Shown piece by piece: positions 1 through 5,601 of a DNA stretch of 5,620 nucleotides (position 1 is its first letter; each line of letters opens with the position of its first letter). Location: positions 1 through 5,620 of the forward strand of contig CAUDRX010000154.1 of NCBI GenBank assembly GCA_958451915.1, in the 5' to 3' direction. The position numbers and the translations under genes were made by a program. This DNA comes from an uncultured Peptococcaceae bacterium. Lineage in GTDB: Bacteria > Bacillota > Peptococcia > Peptococcales > Peptococcaceae. Under the pieces are notes generated by a model. It was given only the letters and a program-made list of their open reading frames with translations. It was not told the DNA's origin and ran no database searches.

Positions 1-1
1 A

Positions 2-30
2 TTGGCGTCCGCCGGTTATTGTGTTATACT
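2..30 (+). promoter_or_regulatory. Sigma-A-type promoter of the transporter/DUF554 operon
   Basis: A -35 box TTGGCG (2-7, four of six consensus bases) is separated by exactly 17 bp from a -10 box TATACT (25-30, five of six). The -10 is preceded by TGT, giving an extended -10 element. The predicted transcription start is near 37, which leaves a short leader of about 26 nt before the ATG at 63. Both boxes and the spacing are seen directly; activity is inferred. Confidence 0.75.
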
Positions 31-52
31 AAATCTATTCGAATAAAATAGT

Positions 53-65
53 GAGGTATATTATG
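53..65 (+). promoter_or_regulatory. Ribosome binding site and ATG that point to a start upstream of an amber codon
   Basis: GAGGT at 53-57 lies 5 nt before ATG at 63-65, a normal Shine-Dalgarno distance. That ATG is in the same frame as the transporter gene but is followed by TAT and then TAG (69-71). The TTG at 84, the first usable start after the stop, has no recognisable Shine-Dalgarno sequence of its own. Initiation therefore seems designed for 63, and the TAG conflicts with it. Confidence 0.7.
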
Positions 66-83
66 TATTAGTTTTTAGTCTTT

Positions 84-986
84 TTGGAACAGCTGGGGGC
101 GTTTTTTCTGATGATGCTCATCGGTTACGTGGCGGCAAAGAAAAAAGTCACGACGCGCGAATTTCTGGATCGTCTGGCAACGCTGATCATGAAGCTGCTC
201 TTGCCGATCATGATCTTTGCTAATATGATGAACGGAACAAGCCGTGACCAGCTGGCGGGTGACCTGCCAGCACTTTTTATGGTGTTGGGGATCTATCTGT
301 CGCTGATCGTGATCTTTAAGATCCTTGCGTTGCTTCTGCGTTTGCCAAAGGATCGTGCGCAGATCTTTCAGGCAGTCTTTGTCTTTGGCAATGTTGGATT
401 CATCGGCCTGCCGCTGATGTTGTCGGTGAGCCCGGCACATGGCGCTATTTACAGCGCGTTGGTAAGCATTGTTGACCAGAGCCTGTTTTGGACGTATGGG
501 CTCTATCTGACGACGCCATCGGGTCAGAGTACGCGGTTTGATTGGAGAAATTTCATCAATCCAGCGGTCTGCGGTATTGTGCTGGCAATCACGCTTCTTC
601 TTTTGGATGTGCATTTGCCGGCGATGCTCGAAAATGGTCTGTTGCGCATTGGTAATGCGGCGACACCGATGTCTTTGATCTATATGGGCGGGCTCCTGTG
701 TTTCTGTGACTGGACCCCGGTCCTGCGCCAGAAAGAGCTTTATATTGGCATTGTGGTGAAGATGCTGTTGTTTCCACTTGTGTTTTTCGCGGTGGTTTCG
801 CAGATCGTGTCAAACACAGATATGACGCATACGCTCTCAATTGTTGCAGGTCTGCCTACGATGGTCGCTGTAGCGATGTTCGCACAGTCAACGCGCAAGG
901 AAGGCGATTACGCCCTGGGTACGGTGCTGGCGACTACGGTGGCAAGTCTGGTGACGCTGAGCGTGGTCGCTTATGTGATATTTTGA
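84..986 (+). CDS. AEC (auxin efflux carrier) family transporter, 5' end interrupted by an in-frame TAG
   Basis: This is an integral membrane permease of the AEC family, whose bacterial members export or import small organic acids and similar metabolites; the substrate cannot be told from sequence. The 300 residues from TTG 84 form about ten hydrophobic segments (near 3-17, 31-50, 61-84, 98-115, 120-142, 160-177, 193-210, 219-240, 248-268 and 276-299). The family-typical GNVGFIGLP block is at 102-110. The C-terminal part (LPTMVAVAMFAQ, then DYALGTVLATT) also fits AEC proteins. Length is normal for the family. The better-placed start is ATG 63, which would add MYxFLVF in front and complete the first membrane helix, but codon 3 from there is TAG. 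If real, this means reinitiation at TTG, suppression, or a recently inactivated gene; a single C-to-T change from CAG would explain it. It is probably co-transcribed with the next gene, 24 bp downstream. Confidence 0.85.
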   Translation: MEQLGAFFLMMLIGYVAAKKKVTTREFLDRLATLIMKLLLPIMIFANMMNGTSRDQLAGDLPALFMVLGIYLSLIVIFKILALLLRLPKDRAQIFQAVFVFGNVGFIGLPLMLSVSPAHGAIYSALVSIVDQSLFWTYGLYLTTPSGQSTRFDWRNFINPAVCGIVLAITLLLLDVHLPAMLENGLLRIGNAATPMSLIYMGGLLCFCDWTPVLRQKELYIGIVVKMLLFPLVFFAVVSQIVSNTDMTHTLSIVAGLPTMVAVAMFAQSTRKEGDYALGTVLATTVASLVTLSVVAYVIF

Positions 987-1010
987 TCAACAGAGAATGG
1001 AGGTTGGCGC

Positions 1011-1703
1011 ATGCTGGCGACATTGGTCAATGCAGGAGTCGTGATCATCTGCGCCCTGCTGGGAAATTATTTACAGCGCGGTTTTCCTGAAAAGCTTCGT
1101 ACGTTGATGATGCAGATCCTCGGGATCTGCATCATTGTAGTGGGCTTACGAATGGTGCTCGATGTAGACAATGATATCGTGATCGTGCTATCGATCGCTA
1201 TTGGCACAGTGATCGGTCATTTTTGTCACCTGGATCGTCATCTTGATAGTCTGGGCGAGCGGGTAAAGATGGTTGCAAAGGTGGATGACGCACGCTTTGT
1301 GGAAGGTTTTGTCAGCGCAAGTTTGCTTTTCTGCGTCGGTGCGATGGCGATCGTAGGCTCTTTTGAGGCGGGGCTCAATCACAATTACAGTATCCTTTTT
1401 ACCAAATCGGTACTTGACGGGATCATGGCCATCGTTTTGGGTTCGACACTGGGGATAGGCGTAGCCTTTTCGGCGGCGGCGGTCATTATCTACCAGGGGG
1501 CGCTGACGCTGCTCGCGAGCCTGCTCAGTCCTGTACTCACTGATCTGGTCGTGAGCTACATGAGTGCGGCTGGGGGTATCATGATCATGGCGATCGGAGT
1601 AACGACGGCGGGCATCCGCGAGATCAATACGGTGAACACACTGCCAGGTCTGCTCGTGGCAGCATTGCTTGGTTTTGTTATGCCGCTTTTCGGTCTGGCC
1701 TGA
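1011..1703 (+). CDS. DUF554 family membrane protein (YdfK/YqgA-like)
   Basis: A 230-residue polytopic membrane protein of the DUF554 family, which has no established biochemical function; a transport role is only a guess. Family hallmarks are visible in order: the N-terminal LVNAGVVIICALLGNYLQRG helix, the MMQILGICIIVVGLRM segment (33-48), IAIGTVIGH (62-70), then RFVEGFVSASLLFCVGAMAI (95-114), SILFTKSVLDGI (127-138), and a C-terminal glycine-rich helix pair including GGIMIMAIG (188-196). About six to seven hydrophobic segments are present and the length is normal, so it looks intact. The start ATG has a strong GGAGG (999-1003) 7 nt upstream. The gene follows the AEC transporter by 24 bp and is followed by a terminator, so the two form an operon, which suggests but does not prove related membrane roles. 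The coding sequence contains a long perfect inverted repeat at 1107-1135. Confidence 0.9.
   Translation: MLATLVNAGVVIICALLGNYLQRGFPEKLRTLMMQILGICIIVVGLRMVLDVDNDIVIVLSIAIGTVIGHFCHLDRHLDSLGERVKMVAKVDDARFVEGFVSASLLFCVGAMAIVGSFEAGLNHNYSILFTKSVLDGIMAIVLGSTLGIGVAFSAAAVIIYQGALTLLASLLSPVLTDLVVSYMSAAGGIMIMAIGVTTAGIREINTVNTLPGLLVAALLGFVMPLFGLA
1107..1135. repeat. Perfect 13-bp inverted repeat with 3-nt loop inside the DUF554 gene
   Basis: ATGATGCAGATCC (1107-1119) is followed by TCG and then its exact reverse complement GGATCTGCATCAT (1123-1135). Two further G·U pairs could extend the stem outwards to 1105-1137 in RNA. There is no U-tract after it, so it is not an intrinsic terminator. It encodes part of a conserved helix (MMQILGICII), so it may be a codon-choice coincidence, an mRNA structure, or a palindromic protein-binding site. 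Confidence 0.8.
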
Positions 1704-1713
1704 GGATGTGGAT

Positions 1714-1746
1714 AAGATGGCTCTGTGAAGACAGGGTCATCTTTTT
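1714..1746 (+). terminator. Intrinsic terminator after the AEC/DUF554 operon
   Basis: GATGGCTCTGT (1716-1726) pairs with ACAGGGTCATC (1731-1741) in an 11-bp stem that includes two G·U pairs and closes a GAAG loop. Two A-T pairs extend the base, and five T residues (1742-1746) follow directly. It begins 11 bp after the DUF554 stop codon. Confidence 0.88.
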
Positions 1747-1841
1747 GATTATGAGGGCAGATTTTTGGCCGGAGAACGTTGCAAATCGATCAACAGGGTG
1801 GTAGGCTGGTCGGGTAAAGATCTACTCCAAGAAAGGAAGTG

Positions 1842-1850
1842 ATGGATTGA
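1842..1850 (+). other. Two-codon reading frame overlapping the ribonuclease start
   Basis: ATG GAT TGA lies just after the AAGGAAG ribosome binding site (1833-1839). Its stop codon overlaps the TTG start (1847) of the ribonuclease in a TTGA arrangement. The ATG is in another frame and cannot start the ribonuclease. It could act as a decoy or coupling start that lowers or couples translation; this is inference from position only. Confidence 0.35.
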
Positions 1851-2317
1851 AGATCACTAAAAAACTGCTCGCGCTGCTCCTGACATTGGTGCTCTCCCTG
1901 GGGCTGTTCACGGCCTGTGCATCGTCAGAAGGGACCAATGGGACAGGTGGCGTTCAGCAAACGATCATGGAAGACGGGACTTATACGTCGAAGGAGGATG
2001 TTGCGCTTTACATTCACACTTATGACAAACTACCGTCAAACTATATCACTAAAGACGAAGCTTATGCACTTGGCTGGAAAAGCGAAGGTACCCTGGACGA
2101 AGTTGCACCGGGAAAATCGATCGGCGGTGACTGGTTCGGTAATTATGAAGGGGCTTTGCCGGATGAACCAGGGCGCGAATATCATGAATGCGACATTGAT
2201 TATGTTTCTGGCAACCGCAATGCAAAGCGCATCGTCTATTCGAACGACGGCAATATCTATTACACTGAGGACCATTACAAAACCTTTGAACATTTATACG
2301 GAGATGATATGGAATGA
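1847..2317 (+). CDS. Barnase-type ribonuclease, lipoprotein form
   Basis: This 156-residue exported guanyl-preferring ribonuclease of the barnase (N1/T1) family would cleave single-stranded RNA outside the membrane. Residues 1-23 form a signal peptide (KK, then a leucine-rich core) ending in the lipobox LFTAC, so Cys24 is probably lipidated. A flexible Gly/Ser/Thr-rich linker (25-45) leads to the catalytic domain (46-150). Against the Bacillus amyloliquefaciens enzyme it keeps the key residues: Lys69 (barnase Lys27), Glu114 (Glu73, general base), Arg124 (Arg83), Arg128 (Arg87) and His143 (His102, general acid). VAPGKSIGGD (86-95) is nearly identical. One notable change is Tyr100 where barnase has Arg59, a base- and barstar-contacting residue. 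The TTG start is chosen because AAGGA ends 9 nt upstream, it precedes the basic signal-peptide residues, and no in-frame ATG is available nearby. The stop overlaps the inhibitor start. Local G+C is lower than in the flanking genes by eye. Confidence 0.93.
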   Translation: MKITKKLLALLLTLVLSLGLFTACASSEGTNGTGGVQQTIMEDGTYTSKEDVALYIHTYDKLPSNYITKDEAYALGWKSEGTLDEVAPGKSIGGDWFGNYEGALPDEPGREYHECDIDYVSGNRNAKRIVYSNDGNIYYTEDHYKTFEHLYGDDME

Positions 2318-2547
2318 ATGAGATCGTGATCGATTTCAGCAAGTATCAGGATATCGCGGCGTTCCATGATGATATCGCTGCAAAACTCAGCTTCCCTGCG
2401 TATTATGGCAGAAACCTTGATGCGTTGCACGACATGATCAATGAACTGCGTCCAGATCCAGGCTGTTTTATGATCTTTTATGGCGGTACGGGCATCCCGC
2501 ACAGGCAACAGGTGACGATCGCCAAGATCCTCCTGCGAAAGGAGTGA
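2314..2547 (+). CDS. Barstar-type ribonuclease inhibitor, short at the C-terminus
   Basis: A 77-residue cytoplasmic immunity protein predicted to bind and block the upstream ribonuclease before export. The barstar core is clear: an N-terminal strand (EIVIDF), a helix with FHDDIAAKL, then PAYYGRNLDALHD (28-40). Tyr30, Asp36 and Asp40 correspond to barstar Tyr29, Asp35 and Asp39, the residues that occupy the barnase active site. Barstar Trp38 is replaced by His39. Barstar has 89 residues; this protein ends about 12 earlier, lacking most of what would be the end of the last helix (including Glu76) and the final beta strand. No obvious continuation is seen after the stop in the same frame. The ATG overlaps the ribonuclease stop as ATGA, with GGAG (2300-2303) 10 nt upstream, so translation is probably coupled to the ribonuclease. 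The alternative is a decayed inhibitor, but the conserved core argues for function. Confidence 0.88.
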   Translation: MNEIVIDFSKYQDIAAFHDDIAAKLSFPAYYGRNLDALHDMINELRPDPGCFMIFYGGTGIPHRQQVTIAKILLRKE

Positions 2548-2552
2548 GGATG
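2540..2552 (+). promoter_or_regulatory. Ribosome binding site deciding the rhodanese start
   Basis: AGGAG (2540-2544) sits 5 nt before ATG 2550 and inside the end of the inhibitor gene. An in-frame GTG at 2544 would overlap this site and has no separate Shine-Dalgarno sequence at proper spacing, so ATG 2550 is preferred. Confidence 0.7.
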
Positions 2553-2939
2553 GTGCGCGCGAAAAAAATCATAGTTGCGTGCTGTCTGATGCTGCTCCTT
2601 GGCGGTTGTGTGAATGCGGAGGCAGAAGGTTATACGCAAGTCTCCAGCGAAGAGGCTGCGCAGCTGATGGAAGAGCATGCCGATGAGATCGTACTCGATG
2701 TGCGTACCCCGGAGGGATATGCCCAGGCACACATCCCGGAGGCGATCAATGTGCCGAACGAAGAGATCGGCGATACGCAGCCGCCGGCACTGCCGGACAA
2801 GGATCAGCTCATCCTGGTCTACTGCCGCAGCGGCAATCGCAGTAAGCAGGCGGCACAGAAGCTTGCCGATCTGGGGTATACGAATATTGTTGAGTTTGGT
2901 GGTATCAGGGATTGGCAGGGCGAGACAGTCGCCTCATAA
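2550..2939 (+). CDS. Rhodanese-domain lipoprotein (sulfurtransferase-like)
   Basis: A 129-residue single-domain rhodanese predicted to be anchored on the outer face of the cytoplasmic membrane. The N-terminus (RAKK, then a hydrophobic stretch) ends in the lipobox LLGGC, making Cys20 the likely lipidated residue. The rhodanese fold follows: VSSEEAAQLM (31-40), the strand and CH2A-like motif IVLDVRTPEGYAQAHIPEA (47-65) with INVP (67-70), then the active-site loop YCRSGNRS (91-98) with catalytic Cys92, and the C-terminal GGIRDW (118-123). Single-domain rhodaneses move sulfane sulfur through a persulfide on the loop cysteine; the physiological acceptor here is unknown. The gene starts 2 bp after the inhibitor stop and is followed by a terminator, so it is the third gene of the ribonuclease/inhibitor unit. 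Why a sulfurtransferase sits there is unclear; it may be accidental. An in-frame GTG at 2544 would add two residues. Confidence 0.93.
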   Translation: MVRAKKIIVACCLMLLLGGCVNAEAEGYTQVSSEEAAQLMEEHADEIVLDVRTPEGYAQAHIPEAINVPNEEIGDTQPPALPDKDQLILVYCRSGNRSKQAAQKLADLGYTNIVEFGGIRDWQGETVAS

Positions 2940-2949
2940 GATATAGAAG

Positions 2950-2987
2950 CAAGCTCAGGCAGAAAGGCCTGGGCTTGTTTTGCTTTT
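2950..2987 (+). terminator. Intrinsic terminator after the rhodanese gene
   Basis: CAAGCTCAGGC (2950-2960) pairs with GCCTGGGCTTG (2967-2977) in an 11-bp stem with one G·U pair and a six-base loop. The following T-rich run (TTTTGCTTTT, 2978-2987) completes the terminator. It begins 10 bp after the rhodanese stop. Confidence 0.88.
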
Positions 2988-3004
2988 GAATGGGATGCTA
3001 CAAT
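2975..3004 (+). promoter_or_regulatory. Extended -10 promoter of the UvrA-like gene
   Basis: TACAAT (2999-3004, five of six consensus bases) preceded by TGC (2996-2998) makes an extended -10 element. The best -35 is the weak TTGTTT at 2975-2980 with an 18-bp spacer; it lies in the tail of the preceding terminator. Transcription would begin near 3011, very close to the ribosome binding site. This supports the gene being its own transcription unit. Confidence 0.6.
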
Positions 3005-3014
3005 AAAAGCATCG

Positions 3015-3031
3015 AAGGAGGCGGAAACATG
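3015..3031 (+). promoter_or_regulatory. Ribosome binding site deciding the UvrA-like start
   Basis: AAGGAGG (3015-3021) is 7 nt before ATG 3029. An upstream in-frame ATG at 2990 has no Shine-Dalgarno sequence and would place the -10 box inside the coding region, so 3029 is the start. Confidence 0.85.
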
Positions 3032-5548
3032 GTTAAAAAATACAGAATGGCGCCAGATCACATCGTGGTGCGTGGCGCCCGTGTGCATAATCTGAAGAAC
3101 CTGGATGTGGATATTCCGCTGGGAAGATTGGTCGGTATTGCCGGTGTCAGCGGCTCCGGAAAATCCTCGCTTGCGTTGGGGGTGCTTTATGCGGAGGGCT
3201 CACGACGCTATCTGGAATCTCTTTCTACGTATACGCGCAGGCGCATGACGATCGCGCAGGCTGCTCTGCTGGATGATATCGATAACGTGCCGGCGGCACT
3301 TGCGCTCAGACAACGGCCTGCTGTGCCTGGGATCCGCAGCACCTTCGGCACGTCAACAGAACTTTTGAACACCCTGAGATTGATGTTCTCCAGACTCGCA
3401 AGTCATCGTTGCCCGAACGGGCATTACCTTGCGCCGACACCGGATGTGGCGATCGGTAAGGAGCTTGTTTGTCCGATATGTGGTGCGGTATTCATGCCGC
3501 CAGGGGCAGAAAGCCTGGCATTCAACAGCGATGGTGCCTGCCGGACCTGTGGTGGTACTGGTATTGTTCGTACGGTGGATGAATCGACTCTGGTCCCGGA
3601 TGAAAGCCTGACGATCGACGAGGGCGCAGTGGCGCCGTGGAACTCACTGATGTGGTCCCTGATGACAGATGTCTGCCGAGCAATGGGTGTGCGCACAGAT
3701 GTGCCGTTTCATGAACTGACACCGGCGGAGCGAGAGATCGTTTTTCATGGGCCTGCAGAAAAGAAGCATATTTTTTACCATTCGAAGAGCGATAACAACC
3801 GCGCAGGAGAGTTGGATTTTACTTATTACAATGCTGTTTATACCGTTGAGAACGCGCTGGCCAAGGTCAAAGACGATAAAGGCATGAAGCGTGTGGAGAA
3901 GTTCCTCAGGCAGGATATCTGCCCGGATTGCGGTGGCTCACGCTTGTCAGATGCAGCGCGGGCGCCGCGGCTCTGCGGTAAGAATCTGGCGGAGGCTTCG
4001 GCAATGACACTGGACGCATTGATCCCGTGGGTGCATGCAGTGCCGGATCAGATGCCGCGGGAGATGCGTGAAATGGCGGAGACGATCGTTGATCAGTTCC
4101 TGCATACGGCGAAGCGCCTGATCGACCTTGGGCTTGGCTATCTTGCGCTGGATCGCGCTTCAAATACGCTGTCGACCGGGGAAAGACAGCGTGTACAGTT
4201 GGCGCGCGCCGTGCGCAATCGCACGACGGGCGTGCTCTATGTGCTGGATGAACCTTCTATTGGATTGCATCCAGTGAATGTGGATGGACTTCTTGGTGTG
4301 ATCGAAGATCTTTTGGCACATGGCAATTCTGTGGTGCTGGTGGATCATGATACGCGTGTCCTGCGCGCGGCTGATCATCTCATAGAGCTGGGACCTGGTG
4401 CCGGGGCTAATGGCGGTCGTTTGCTCAGTCAGGGAACAGTCGCAGAGGTGGCGGCAGATCCGCATTCGCTGATCGGGCCGTTTCTGACAGGGAAAGCGCT
4501 CTGGGTGCGAGAGCGGGTGACAGAAACCGCGATGTTTGATCAGGGGAGGATCCATTTGGAAACGGCACCCCTGCATACAGTGCAGGCCCTGGATCTGGAT
4601 CTTCCAAGGGGACGTCTCATCTGTGTGACAGGTGTATCTGGCAGCGGCAAGACAACCCTCATTCTGGAAAGCCTGGTGCCGGCTCTGACAGCGCTCATTA
4701 AGGAAACCGCGCTGCCGGTGCATGTGAGAGCCATTGAAGCTGAAGGCATCCATCGCGTAAACCTCATTGATGCAACACCCATTGGTACAAATGTACGCTC
4801 GACCGTTGCCACTTATGCGGGCGTGATGGATGAACTGCGCCGGGCTTTTGCACGAACACCGCAGGCCAGGGAAGCGGGATATAAGGCGGGTGCTTTTTCG
4901 TACAACACCGGCAGTCTGCGCTGCAGTGAATGCGATGGCACGGGACAGATCACAATGGATGTACAGTTCCTGCCAGATGTCGAGATCACTTGCCCGGCTT
5001 GCGGCGGCTCACGTTACAGCGAAACTGCAGGGTGCATTAAACGCGTGCCGAAAGGCGCATCGGAGAAGGAGGGGTGTTCTCTGCCAGAGATGCTCGCGCT
5101 TACTGTCGATGAGGCGCTGGCGCAGACGCGGGACATCAAAAAAGCCCATGAACGTTTACAGACTCTGAGCGATCTTGGACTTGGCTATCTTACATTGGGT
5201 GAGGGCACGCCGGCACTTTCTGGTGGTGAAGCGCAGCGTCTTAAGCTTGCAGCAGAGATCGGGCGCGAGCAGAGCGATGCTGTTTTTGTCTTTGATGAAC
5301 CAACCATTGGTTTGCATCCGCTTGATGTGCGCACATTGATCACCATTTTTCAGCGTCTTATCGATCAAGGTGCGACTGTTGTCGTTATCGAGCACGACCT
5401 TGACATGATCGCTAACAGTGATTATATCATTGATATGGGCCCGGGCGGCGGGGAAAGCGGCGGACAAATCGTTGCCTGCGGCACGCCGGAAGTGATCGCA
5501 AAGGATTCCGAAAGTGTCACCGGACGTTATCTGCAAGATCTGGTGTAA
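3029..5548 (+). CDS. UvrA-like tandem ABC ATPase lacking the UvrB-binding domain
   Basis: An 839-residue cytoplasmic UvrA-family protein with two ABC ATPase halves. In half I, Walker A is GVSGSGKS (39-46), with YAEGSRRYLESLS after it. The signature is the variant LSTGERQ (381-387), Walker B ends in DEPSIGLHP (Asp407, Glu408), and the switch is His440. In half II, Walker A is GVSGSGKT (535-542), the signature is LSGGEAQ (730-736), Walker B has Asp756 and Glu757, and the switch is His789. Zinc-type cysteine pairs occur at 148/151 and 171/174, 298/301, and 632/635 with 655/658; the last set frames the FLPDV motif of UvrA. True UvrA is about 940 residues and has a UvrB-binding domain of roughly 100 residues between the first CPxCG-like motif and the second zinc module. 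Here only 15 residues separate CPNGH (128-132) from CPIC (148-151), so that domain is absent. This matches UvrA2/DrrC-like paralogues, some linked to tolerance of DNA-binding drugs. A nucleotide-excision role through UvrB is therefore unlikely; DNA-damage or drug tolerance is inference. It has its own promoter and terminator. Confidence 0.92.
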   Translation: MVKKYRMAPDHIVVRGARVHNLKNLDVDIPLGRLVGIAGVSGSGKSSLALGVLYAEGSRRYLESLSTYTRRRMTIAQAALLDDIDNVPAALALRQRPAVPGIRSTFGTSTELLNTLRLMFSRLASHRCPNGHYLAPTPDVAIGKELVCPICGAVFMPPGAESLAFNSDGACRTCGGTGIVRTVDESTLVPDESLTIDEGAVAPWNSLMWSLMTDVCRAMGVRTDVPFHELTPAEREIVFHGPAEKKHIFYHSKSDNNRAGELDFTYYNAVYTVENALAKVKDDKGMKRVEKFLRQDICPDCGGSRLSDAARAPRLCGKNLAEASAMTLDALIPWVHAVPDQMPREMREMAETIVDQFLHTAKRLIDLGLGYLALDRASNTLSTGERQRVQLARAVRNRTTGVLYVLDEPSIGLHPVNVDGLLGVIEDLLAHGNSVVLVDHDTRVLRAADHLIELGPGAGANGGRLLSQGTVAEVAADPHSLIGPFLTGKALWVRERVTETAMFDQGRIHLETAPLHTVQALDLDLPRGRLICVTGVSGSGKTTLILESLVPALTALIKETALPVHVRAIEAEGIHRVNLIDATPIGTNVRSTVATYAGVMDELRRAFARTPQAREAGYKAGAFSYNTGSLRCSECDGTGQITMDVQFLPDVEITCPACGGSRYSETAGCIKRVPKGASEKEGCSLPEMLALTVDEALAQTRDIKKAHERLQTLSDLGLGYLTLGEGTPALSGGEAQRLKLAAEIGREQSDAVFVFDEPTIGLHPLDVRTLITIFQRLIDQGATVVVIEHDLDMIANSDYIIDMGPGGGESGGQIVACGTPEVIAKDSESVTGRYLQDLV

Positions 5549-5550
5549 AG

Positions 5551-5601
5551 AAAAACCGTCTGTGACCGTACCGAAACAGTGCGGTCACAGACGGTTTTTT
5601 T
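5551..5601 (+). terminator. Strong intrinsic terminator after the UvrA-like gene, probably bidirectional
   Basis: CCGTCTGTGACCG (5556-5568) pairs perfectly with CGGTCACAGACGG (5582-5594). Three more pairs (TAC with GTG, one of them G·U) tighten the loop to seven bases. Five A residues precede the stem (5551-5555) and seven T residues follow it (5595-5601), so it could also stop transcription arriving from the other side. The remaining 19 bp to the window end hold nothing I can identify. Confidence 0.95.

Noticed and set aside
69..71. TAG read as pyrrolysine in the transporter
   Set aside because: AEC transporters are not known pyrrolysine proteins, and no Pyl genes are visible. A point mutation or reinitiation is simpler.
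206..215. Short palindrome GATCATGATC in the transporter gene
   Set aside because: Only 10 bp, and explained by the general GATC abundance and Ile/Met codons in this region.
75..614. Minus-strand open frame of 179 codons opposite the transporter
   Set aside because: The product is a Gln/His/Arg/Asp-rich string with no domain or ribosome binding site. It is the complement of a hydrophobic membrane-protein gene, a typical shadow.
1779..1807. Possible promoter TTGCAA - 17 bp - TAGGCT before the ribonuclease gene
   Set aside because: The -10 matches only three of six bases with no extended element. A promoter is needed between 1747 and 1833, but none is convincing.
1917..2321. Alternative plus-strand frame of 134 codons inside the ribonuclease gene
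   Set aside because: Low-complexity Thr/Arg/Met composition with no ribosome binding site; the barnase frame has the full set of catalytic residues.
2990..3028. Upstream ATG start for the UvrA-like gene adding 13 residues
   Set aside because: No Shine-Dalgarno sequence, and it would put the extended -10 box and the strong AAGGAGG site inside the coding region.
4160..4753. Minus-strand open frame of 197 codons opposite the UvrA-like gene
   Set aside because: No recognisable motif. It lies wholly inside a well-supported gene whose ATPase motifs cover the same bases.
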